This document shows, piece after piece, positions 57,762 to 64,000 of a stretch of 64,000 nucleotides of DNA. The number at the start of each line of letters is the position of its first letter. Position 1 is the stretch's first letter. The notes under the pieces were generated by a model. It had not been told where the DNA came from, did no database searches, and saw nothing but the letters and a program-made list of their open reading frames with translations. The DNA is from Changchengzhania lutea (GTDB lineage Bacteria; Bacteroidota; Bacteroidia; Flavobacteriales; Flavobacteriaceae). Made by a program: the position numbers and the translations under genes. Where the stretch lies: the NCBI RefSeq assembly GCF_006974145.1, contig NZ_CP039456.1, positions 2,138,001 to 2,202,000 on the forward strand. The letters are read 5' to 3'.

Positions 57762-59861
57762 ATGAAGCAATGTTTTGCTCTACTAGCTTTACTTGTTTAT
57801 TTCAATACATTTTCACAAAATATTGATTTTTACGAAAAGCCTCCTGTATTCCCATCATGTGAATATATAGATATTTTAGTGTTGCAAGCATGTTTTGATA
57901 CTCAGGTCTACGAAACTATTTATGACAATTTTAAAGTGCCTAATATAGCTTTAGAAGATAATTACAAAGGCGAGATGGTTATCCTTTTTGAGGTCGATAA
58001 AGAAGGGCGCTTCAGAGTAGTGTACGTGGATGCCATGTATCAGGAATTAAAGGAGGAAGCCATCCGCGTATTTGCATTGTTTCCAAAAATTCAACCAGCC
58101 ACCTATAATGGAAGAGCAACATTTAAACAATATTCCATTCCCATTAATATTCCTTTAGTAAGACAATCAGTGATTACTCAGCAGCTATCAAAAACGAATA
58201 AAGGCGTTGTGGATATTCAGCATGCAATAACAGAACTTGATAGTATAAACGAATCGTTAATTGAATTTACCAATAACCGGTACTCAAGTCAGTTAAATAT
58301 TCCATTTGTACATGATGATTATGCTAGATTTGACAGACAGATGAATAGCGTTGGCACCAATAGTCACACAGCTTCAAAACCTTTTTTATATGATGATGTT
58401 TCAAAATATTATGATTTTGATGCTGAAAAGAAAAAGCTAAACAAGAAAACATCTAATTGGGCAGGTGAAAGACTATGGAATACCCATTTAGTGCAATTAC
58501 AAACAAAGGATTATTGGTTTACGCTTGATCCTATTTTTGATTTACAAGTTGGAACCGATTCCGACGCGGAGTTTAATTCAACATATAATAATACAAGAGG
58601 GATTTTGATTCAGGGTGGGCTAGGAAAGAAATTGAATTTTTATGCCTCTGTTTTTGAAAGTCAAGGGCGGTTTGCGCAATATGTAAATACCTACGCAGAA
58701 AGTTTAAAAGCCTTTGGTGCAGATCCTGCTATTATACCAGGCAGAGGTATTGCCAAACGTTTTAAAACAGATTCGTATGACTACCCTGTGGACGAAGCTT
58801 ACCTGTCATATACGCCAGCAAAATTCATAAATATCCAATTTGGGCATGGTAAAAATTTTATTGGCGATGGATATCGCTCATTACTGTTAAGCGATGTTAC
58901 AAGTCCGCACCCATTTTTAAAGTTAAACACCAAATTCTGGAAAATTAAATATACGAATACCTTCATGTGGTTAAAAGATGTACGACCAGAAGTGACTGAA
59001 GGTGGAGCATTTCTAACCAAGTATATCGCAAACCATTATTTGAGCTGGAACGTGTCCAAAAGATTTAATTTAGGACTGTTTGAATCTGTGGTCTGGTCAA
59101 ACTTAAACGATAGGGGTTTTGATGTTAATTATTTAAATCCCATTATTTTCTACCGTGCCATTGAGTTTGAAACTGGTCAAGATGCCGGAAATGCCATTTT
59201 AGGAGCTACGGCAAAATATAAGTGGAATAATAATATCAATCTATACGGTCAGTTTATTCTGGATGAATTTTCACTTAATGATATCAAAGCAGGTGAAAAA
59301 AGTTGGAAAAATAAATTTGGGTATCAATTAGGGGTAAAATATTTTGATGCTTTTAAAGTAAAAAATTTATTACTTCAGTTTGAGTACAATAGAGTACGGC
59401 CATATACCTATTCACACAATACGATCGCTACAAATTATGGGCATAACAATCAATCCATGGCACATTTATGGGGTGCTAATTTTAGTGAAGCCATTCTTAT
59501 AGGTCGCTATCATAAAAACCGTTGGTTTGCGAATGCCAAATTCATTTTTGGGTCTCGTGGCCTAGATTTTAATGATGGCACTGATAATTTTAGTTACGGT
59601 GCCGATATATACAGAAATTATAACGATAGGCCTTTTGATACTGGTGTAGAAGTAGGTCAAGGGATCAAAACCAAAATATTTAATGCCAACCTGCAAGGGG
59701 GTTATGTAATAAACCCTGCGTCTAATTTGAAGATTTTTTCAGACTTAACGTTTAGAAATTTTAATCCAGAAGCCCTTAGCGCTATAACGTTTAAAAGTAA
59801 TACCGTTTGGTTTTCTGTAGGCCTTAGAACGGATTTGTTTAATTGGTATTTTGATTATTAA
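57762..59861 (+). CDS. RemB-like gliding/capsule-assembly outer-membrane protein with N-terminal TonB-C-like domain
   Basis: The 699-residue protein has a signal peptide (to about 18), then a domain (about 22-130) resembling the TonB C-terminus of the two genes before it (PPVFPSCE, KGEMVILFEVDKEGRFRVV, FKQYSIPINIPL). From about 220 to the end is a beta-barrel of the Wzi/capsule-assembly type with INIQFGHGKNFIGDGYRSLLLSDV and a C-terminal aromatic strand. Proteins of this build are annotated as gliding motility protein RemB in flavobacteria. It is preceded by a terminator, so it is transcribed separately from the TonB genes, and it converges on the metallo-hydrolase gene. Confidence 0.85.
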   Translation: MKQCFALLALLVYFNTFSQNIDFYEKPPVFPSCEYIDILVLQACFDTQVYETIYDNFKVPNIALEDNYKGEMVILFEVDKEGRFRVVYVDAMYQELKEEAIRVFALFPKIQPATYNGRATFKQYSIPINIPLVRQSVITQQLSKTNKGVVDIQHAITELDSINESLIEFTNNRYSSQLNIPFVHDDYARFDRQMNSVGTNSHTASKPFLYDDVSKYYDFDAEKKKLNKKTSNWAGERLWNTHLVQLQTKDYWFTLDPIFDLQVGTDSDAEFNSTYNNTRGILIQGGLGKKLNFYASVFESQGRFAQYVNTYAESLKAFGADPAIIPGRGIAKRFKTDSYDYPVDEAYLSYTPAKFINIQFGHGKNFIGDGYRSLLLSDVTSPHPFLKLNTKFWKIKYTNTFMWLKDVRPEVTEGGAFLTKYIANHYLSWNVSKRFNLGLFESVVWSNLNDRGFDVNYLNPIIFYRAIEFETGQDAGNAILGATAKYKWNNNINLYGQFILDEFSLNDIKAGEKSWKNKFGYQLGVKYFDAFKVKNLLLQFEYNRVRPYTYSHNTIATNYGHNNQSMAHLWGANFSEAILIGRYHKNRWFANAKFIFGSRGLDFNDGTDNFSYGADIYRNYNDRPFDTGVEVGQGIKTKIFNANLQGGYVINPASNLKIFSDLTFRNFNPEALSAITFKSNTVWFSVGLRTDLFNWYFDY

Positions 59862-59867
59862 ACGCCC

Positions 59868-60728
59868 TTATTTTTTCAAACTTTTATAAAAAGTACGTCT
59901 TATTTTTTCACTGGTTATAAAATTCCAGCTATAGCCTAAATCATCATAGGTTTTTGTTAGGGTTTCATTTGAAGCTACGTCCTCTTCAGATGCGCCATTG
60001 TTTATTTCAGCTAGAATATTATTCTTAAGGGTTTCCATCATCTTCAAAAAGATTTCATATTCCGCTTTATTTGATAGCTGCCCGTGGCCAGGAATAATCT
60101 TTGTGTCCTCGTCTATCGTCATTAAGCCCACCTTTACAGCTTCAATATAGCCATCAACACTACCTTTAGAAGTTAAATCGATATAAGGATACCGATTGCT
60201 AAAAAACACATCACCGGTATGCAATACATTACTTTCTGTAAAGTACAACATACTATCACCATCGGTATGGGCATTGTCTAAATGAAATACGAGCACCCTT
60301 TCGTTATTGATAAATAAACTGAGCTTATCATTAAAGGTAATCACAGGAAGCATGTCTTTTTCTTTATCAGTTTCTAAACGTGACCTTACATTATCGTGTG
60401 CTATGATGGTAGCTCCTGCCTCAGCTAAATTGGCATTGCCACCAGTATGGTCGCCATGATGATGGGTGTTGGCCACAAAACGAATGGGTTTAGCACTAAT
60501 TTTTTTAATGGCAGCAAGTATTTTAGGAGTGAGGCGCGCAAATTGATCGTCTATAATCAGGACGCCGTCGTCGCCAACAGAAAGACCTATATTTCCACCT
60601 TGGCCCTCGAGCATATAGACGTGATTTGATAATTGGGTCGTTTTGATAGTAATATTATCATTCTGTCCGCAAGCCTGCAAGACCATAGTAAACATAAAAA
60701 TACGAGCAAGTGTTTTGTATAAAGCCAT
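59868..60728 (-). CDS. Metallo-beta-lactamase-fold hydrolase, probable lipoprotein
   Basis: The 286-residue protein has a lipoprotein-type signal (VLQAC, C20) and the metallo-beta-lactamase fold. Visible elements are THHHGDHTGG (HxHxDH, about 92-101), the third His in NAHTDGDS, the bridging Asp in LHTGDVFF and the last His in IPGHGQ. Both metal sites are complete. It resembles the periplasmic SoxH/quinoprotein-relay-like group more than true beta-lactamases, so antibiotic hydrolysis should not be assumed. It is divergent from the haem O synthase gene. Confidence 0.88.
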   Translation of the reverse strand: MALYKTLARIFMFTMVLQACGQNDNITIKTTQLSNHVYMLEGQGGNIGLSVGDDGVLIIDDQFARLTPKILAAIKKISAKPIRFVANTHHHGDHTGGNANLAEAGATIIAHDNVRSRLETDKEKDMLPVITFNDKLSLFINNERVLVFHLDNAHTDGDSMLYFTESNVLHTGDVFFSNRYPYIDLTSKGSVDGYIEAVKVGLMTIDEDTKIIPGHGQLSNKAEYEIFLKMMETLKNNILAEINNGASEEDVASNETLTKTYDDLGYSWNFITSEKIRRTFYKSLKK

Positions 60729-60810
60729 AATTAAATACTTGAAAAGTGAACCTTATAAAAATACAAAATCTTTCATGCATAATCCATTATAAATTTAGCA
60801 CTTAAAAGGA

Positions 60811-60841
60811 TTGTTCAAAATGCTTTTATAGAGTATCTTTG
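60811..60841 (+). promoter_or_regulatory. Promoter of cyoE/ctaB
   Basis: TTGT at 60811-60814, 19 bases, then TATCTTTG at 60834-60841, 36 bases before the TTG start codon. Confidence 0.55.
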
Positions 60842-60876
60842 CACTCGCATCATAAAGCGACCAATTTAATATCACA

Positions 60877-61770
60877 TTGAGTTATTCAAAATCTTCATTA
60901 GCAACACATTCTGTTATTTCAGATTTTAAGGAAATCACAAAAATGCGCCTTGCATTAAGCGTGGTGTTTTCCTCAATTGCCGGATATTTATTAGGGGTTG
61001 ATACCGTTGATTTTAAAACCTTGATCTTATTGGCATTGGGTGGATACTTTATGGTGGGTGCATCAAACGCCTTTAATCAAATTATTGAGAAGGATTTAGA
61101 TGCGTTAATGAACCGCACAAAAAACAGACCCATACCAGCCGGCAGAATGTCTGTCCAAACCGCATTCATTGTTGCGTCTGTATTTACCTTGTTGGGTGTT
61201 ATCATATTATACACCATCAACAAGCAAACGGCCATGTTTGGTGCTATTTCCATTTTCTTATACACATGTGTCTATACGCCTTTAAAAACTAAAACACCGC
61301 TTTCGGTATTTGTGGGAGCTATTCCAGGCGCTATTCCATTTATGTTGGGATGGGTTGCTGCAACTGATGATTTTGGTATTGAGCCAGGCACCTTATTTGC
61401 TCTACAATTTTTTTGGCAATTTCCTCACTTTTGGGCAATTGGCTGGTTTTTATTTGAAGATTATAAACGCGGTGGCTTTTTCATGTTGCCGACAGGAAAA
61501 CAAGATAAGGGCACCGCAGTACAAACTATTATGTATACCATTTGGACGCTCCTAGTATCCATAATTCCAGTATTTGGGTTTACGGGGAAACTCCAGTTGT
61601 CCATTATAGCAGCGATAGTCGTATTTATTTTAGGATTGGGAATGCTTTATTATGCCATTCAATTATTTAAGAAGATGACCGAAGTCGCAGCGAAACAATT
61701 AATGTTAGCTAGTGTGTCCTACATAACATTGGTTCAAATTGTATATGTAGTCGATAAATTTATAAGATAA
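60877..61770 (+). CDS. ctaB: Protohaem IX farnesyltransferase (haem O synthase)
   Basis: The 297-residue protein starts at TTG and has about eight to nine helices of the UbiA superfamily. The first prenyl-diphosphate motif is within NAFNQIIEKDLDALMNRTKNRP (read in two parts, about 65-86), and the second region has WQFPHFWAIGW and YKRGGFFMLP. It adds the farnesyl tail that turns haem B into haem O, the precursor of haem A needed by the CoxA encoded at 21 kb. The subunit III gene follows after a single base. Confidence 0.95.
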   Translation: MSYSKSSLATHSVISDFKEITKMRLALSVVFSSIAGYLLGVDTVDFKTLILLALGGYFMVGASNAFNQIIEKDLDALMNRTKNRPIPAGRMSVQTAFIVASVFTLLGVIILYTINKQTAMFGAISIFLYTCVYTPLKTKTPLSVFVGAIPGAIPFMLGWVAATDDFGIEPGTLFALQFFWQFPHFWAIGWFLFEDYKRGGFFMLPTGKQDKGTAVQTIMYTIWTLLVSIIPVFGFTGKLQLSIIAAIVVFILGLGMLYYAIQLFKKMTEVAAKQLMLASVSYITLVQIVYVVDKFIR

Positions 61771-61771
61771 C

Positions 61772-62353
61772 ATGGATTTAACTCAAGGAACTTTAGAAGA
61801 AAAAAATAACAGAGCTAAAAAAATGATGCTTTGGTTTGGGATTATTTCCTTAATCATGTCTTTTGCAGGATGGACAAGTGCCTTTGTGGTGAGTAGTTCT
61901 AGACCAGATTGGTTAAAGGATTTTCAGTTGCCAAATGCGTTTATAGTTAGTACCATTGTCATCATATTGAGCAGTATCACCTTTCTGTTGGCAAAACGTG
62001 CTTTAAAAAAAGGAGATAAAACACAAACTTCAGGATTTCTTTTAGCCACATTGGTGTTAGGAATTGTATTTATTTTCTATCAGTTTTCAGGTTTTCAGCA
62101 AATTATAGATTTGGGATATAATTTTACGGGACCAACCAGTAATGTGACCATGTCTTATATTTATTTGATAGCTATGGTGCATATTTTGCATGTGGTTGTT
62201 GGTTTAATCTGCTTGATAGTAGTCATATATAATAATTTTAAACAAAAATATAGTCCAGCAAAAATGCTAGGTTTTGAATTGGCTGCGACTTTTTGGCATT
62301 TTATAGATATCTTATGGGTGTATCTCTTTTTGTTCCTGTATTTTATTAGATAA
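61772..62353 (+). CDS. Cytochrome c oxidase subunit III homologue, short form
   Basis: The 193-residue protein has five predicted helices and the subunit III pattern, with MVHILHVVVGLICLIVV and ELAATFWHFIDILWVYLFLFLY at the end. It lacks the first two helices of seven-helix subunit III, as in many bacterial versions. It lies one base after ctaB. A second, longer subunit III gene follows 360 bases later, so one of the two may be structural and the other accessory. Confidence 0.9.
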   Translation: MDLTQGTLEEKNNRAKKMMLWFGIISLIMSFAGWTSAFVVSSSRPDWLKDFQLPNAFIVSTIVIILSSITFLLAKRALKKGDKTQTSGFLLATLVLGIVFIFYQFSGFQQIIDLGYNFTGPTSNVTMSYIYLIAMVHILHVVVGLICLIVVIYNNFKQKYSPAKMLGFELAATFWHFIDILWVYLFLFLYFIR

Positions 62354-62713
62354 TAGTCATTGTTGTTCGATTACAAATAGTTCGTTTAAAGAAAACCTTT
62401 GCGAACACAGGGTTTTCAAGGCTTATAAAAAAGAGGGGCTTGCTTTTTGCGATTACTGAAAAATTTTATTTTTTAGAAAGTTATGAATTTAAAGATTACT
62501 GTTTATCAATTAGTTACAAGCAAGTCTTTGTTCTAACAGCAAAGCGGTCTTGATTCTTTAATCGGTCAATATGGGTAATAGTAATGATCCTAAAGGTCTA
62601 AGGCTACTTAGATATAGAACTTTATTTAGAGTGTATATAATTTAGGGCAGGATGTTTTATTAGATAAATAAATTGATTATTTTTGTCCAACTTAAAAAAA
62701 ACAACCATTACAT
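62354..62713. other. 360-base gap within the oxidase gene cluster
   Basis: No open frame of useful length, RNA gene or clear terminator was seen. Its right end holds a candidate promoter (next entry). The composition is ordinary for an intergenic region, so an eroded gene is possible but not shown. Confidence 0.5.
62655..62685 (+). promoter_or_regulatory. Candidate promoter before the long subunit III gene
   Basis: TTTT at 62655-62658, 19 bases, then TATTTTTG at 62678-62685, 28 bases before the start codon. The low complexity makes it tentative. Confidence 0.42.
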
Positions 62714-63694
62714 ATGAGTACTACAGTTGTAAATGCTGGAACAAAAGGTAAAACTTGGGGAGGAGGCAACCAGCCTTTAAACGCAAGTTATGGAAAAATG
62801 ATGATGTGGTTTTTCATTGTTTCAGATGCTTTAACATTCTCTGGGTTTTTAGCGGCCTATGGTTTTTCAAGATTTAAATTTATTGATTCATGGCCAATTG
62901 CCGATGAGGTGTTTACGCACGTACCATTTTTACACGGTCAAGAATTACCGATGATTTATGTGGCATTCATGACCTTTGTGCTTATCATGTCGTCTGTAAC
63001 TATGGTATTAGCCGTAGATGCGGGACATCATTTAAATAAGGCGAAAGTGACTATTTATATGTTTCTGACCATTATTGGCGGTTTGATTTTTGTTGGATCG
63101 CAAGCCTGGGAATGGGCAACTTTTATTCAAGGCGATTATGGTGCGGTGCAAACTAAAGGTGGAAATATTTTGCAATTTGTTGACACAGATGGAAACCGCG
63201 TGGCTCTTAGAGATTTTGTGACGGTTGAACATAAAGATAGAACGGCTCATGAGCGTAAAAACGGTATTTGGTTTTTAGATGAAGGAACTTTACCAACCTA
63301 TTCTATTAACGAAGTAGTAAAAGGATTAGAATCTCATGATAATATTTTAGTACGGACTCAGATTATTAATGAGGAAGGTGAAAAGACGGTGCTTTCTAGA
63401 GCAGCCTCTTTAGAGCAAATTAAAAATAATGGTATCGCGGTCGTAGAAGGTGCTAATTTGCATGTTAATGAATACGGGTCTCCGCTATTTGCAGATTTCT
63501 TCTTTTTCATTACTGGGTTTCACGGATTTCACGTGTTCTCTGGAGTTGTAATTAATATTATCATTTTCTTTAATGTGATTTTAGGAACTTACGAAAGACG
63601 CAAAAACTACGAAATGGTCGAAAAAGTTGGTCTTTACTGGCACTTTGTAGATTTAGTTTGGGTATTTGTTTTCACATTCTTCTACCTCGTTTAA
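62714..63694 (+). CDS. Cytochrome c oxidase subunit III, long form with soluble insertion
   Basis: The 326-residue protein has five predicted helices with subunit III marks: MMMWFFIVSDALTFSGF at the start, GSQAWEWATFI in the middle, FITGFHGFHVFSGVVINI and YWHFVDLVWVFVFTFFYLV at the end. Between the third and fourth helices lies a polar insertion of about 110 residues (about 140-250). By topology it should be in the periplasm or cytoplasm beside the complex. It belongs with CoxA/CoxB encoded 40 kb earlier and is 18 bases before the subunit IV gene. Confidence 0.92.
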   Translation: MSTTVVNAGTKGKTWGGGNQPLNASYGKMMMWFFIVSDALTFSGFLAAYGFSRFKFIDSWPIADEVFTHVPFLHGQELPMIYVAFMTFVLIMSSVTMVLAVDAGHHLNKAKVTIYMFLTIIGGLIFVGSQAWEWATFIQGDYGAVQTKGGNILQFVDTDGNRVALRDFVTVEHKDRTAHERKNGIWFLDEGTLPTYSINEVVKGLESHDNILVRTQIINEEGEKTVLSRAASLEQIKNNGIAVVEGANLHVNEYGSPLFADFFFFITGFHGFHVFSGVVINIIIFFNVILGTYERRKNYEMVEKVGLYWHFVDLVWVFVFTFFYLV

Positions 63695-63712
63695 AAATTT
63701 TAAAATTAAGAC

Positions 63713-64000
63713 ATGGCACACGAACATAAATTAGCAATATTCAGAGGTTTAGTTAAGTTTAAATCAAACACCCAAAAAATCTGGGGTGTTTTAATTTTCT
63801 TGACCATTGTAACGGGTATTGAAGTTGCACTGGGTATTTACAAACCAGAAGCTTTAATGGCTAAGTTTTTAGGCATGAAAATCTTGAACTGGATTTTTAT
63901 TGTATTAACCATTGTTAAAGCATATTATATCACATGGGATTTTATGCACATGCGAGATGAATTAAAAAGTCTAAAACGTATGGTAATCTGGACTGCAGTT
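63713..64000 (+). CDS. Cytochrome c oxidase subunit IV-family protein (partial, runs off the right edge)
   Basis: The frame opens at ATG 63713 with MAHEHKLAIFRGLVKFKSN and stays open to the end, 96 codons. It has two hydrophobic helices (about 25-45 and 60-78) with VTGIEVALGIY and WIFIVLTIVKAYYITWDFMHMRDE, the pattern of the prokaryotic oxidase subunit IV family. It is a small stabilising subunit. The C-terminal helix and stop lie outside the window. Confidence 0.88.
   Translation, partial: MAHEHKLAIFRGLVKFKSNTQKIWGVLIFLTIVTGIEVALGIYKPEALMAKFLGMKILNWIFIVLTIVKAYYITWDFMHMRDELKSLKRMVIWTAV

Noticed and set aside
59868-60728. Beta-lactamase resistance gene
   Set aside because: The metal ligands are those of the whole superfamily and the sequence looks like the SoxH/quinoprotein-relay group; nothing specific to antibiotic hydrolysis was seen.

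Overview
The window is about 64 kb of an AT-rich chromosome from a member of the Flavobacteriaceae (Bacteroidota). Four signs point there. It carries a 2,406-residue SprA/Sov type IX secretion translocon. It has a type B adhesin, SprF/PorP and OmpA trio. It encodes alternative complex III (ActABCDEF) next to a caa3/aa3-type oxidase. Its promoters follow the Bacteroidota pattern TTTG-N19-TAnnTTTG, with few Shine-Dalgarno sites and several TTG/GTG starts. The species cannot be named from sequence alone. No rRNA, CRISPR array, insertion sequence, prophage or integrase was seen; most of the window looks like core genome.

Layout. 1-6 kb: end of a thioredoxin gene, a DUF2723 GT-C glycosyltransferase with a polysaccharide deacetylase, tRNA-Gln, a DUF2927-like lipoprotein and a universal stress protein. 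6-11 kb: the rimP-nusA-infB operon behind a promoter and a strong leader hairpin, then a small SPOR protein. 11-23 kb: actABCDEF-coxBA, the quinol-to-oxygen segment of respiration. 23-30 kb: a T9SS type B adhesin with its SprF-like partner and a PorE-like OmpA protein. 30-34 kb: ruvB, a dihaem cytochrome c peroxidase/MauG-family lipoprotein and queG. 34-42.5 kb: a compact sugar locus (LacI regulator, two identical palindromic operators, TonB-dependent receptor, frameshifted glutaredoxin, SUT-like permease, fructokinase, sucrose-phosphorylase-type GH13) that reads as a sucrose import and phosphorolysis system. 42.6-47 kb: an Omp85-like outer-membrane protein (minus strand) and maeB. 47-60 kb: ruvA-sprA, gcvH-vanZ, two TonB paralogues and a RemB-like barrel that itself begins with a TonB-C-like domain. 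60-64 kb: a metallo-beta-lactamase-fold lipoprotein, then haem O synthase and oxidase subunits III, III and IV, which complete the oxidase encoded 38 kb earlier.

The most interesting points are: the sucrose locus with its tandem operators and a phosphorylase carrying an insertion of about 60 residues; three consecutive genes sharing a TonB-C domain, one fused to an outer-membrane barrel; a His-rich insertion in ActF and a His-rich N-terminus in CoxA; two families of small palindromic intergenic repeats; and a glutaredoxin gene broken by a single frameshift. No wholly unknown multigene system is evident. These are unusual variants of known systems.
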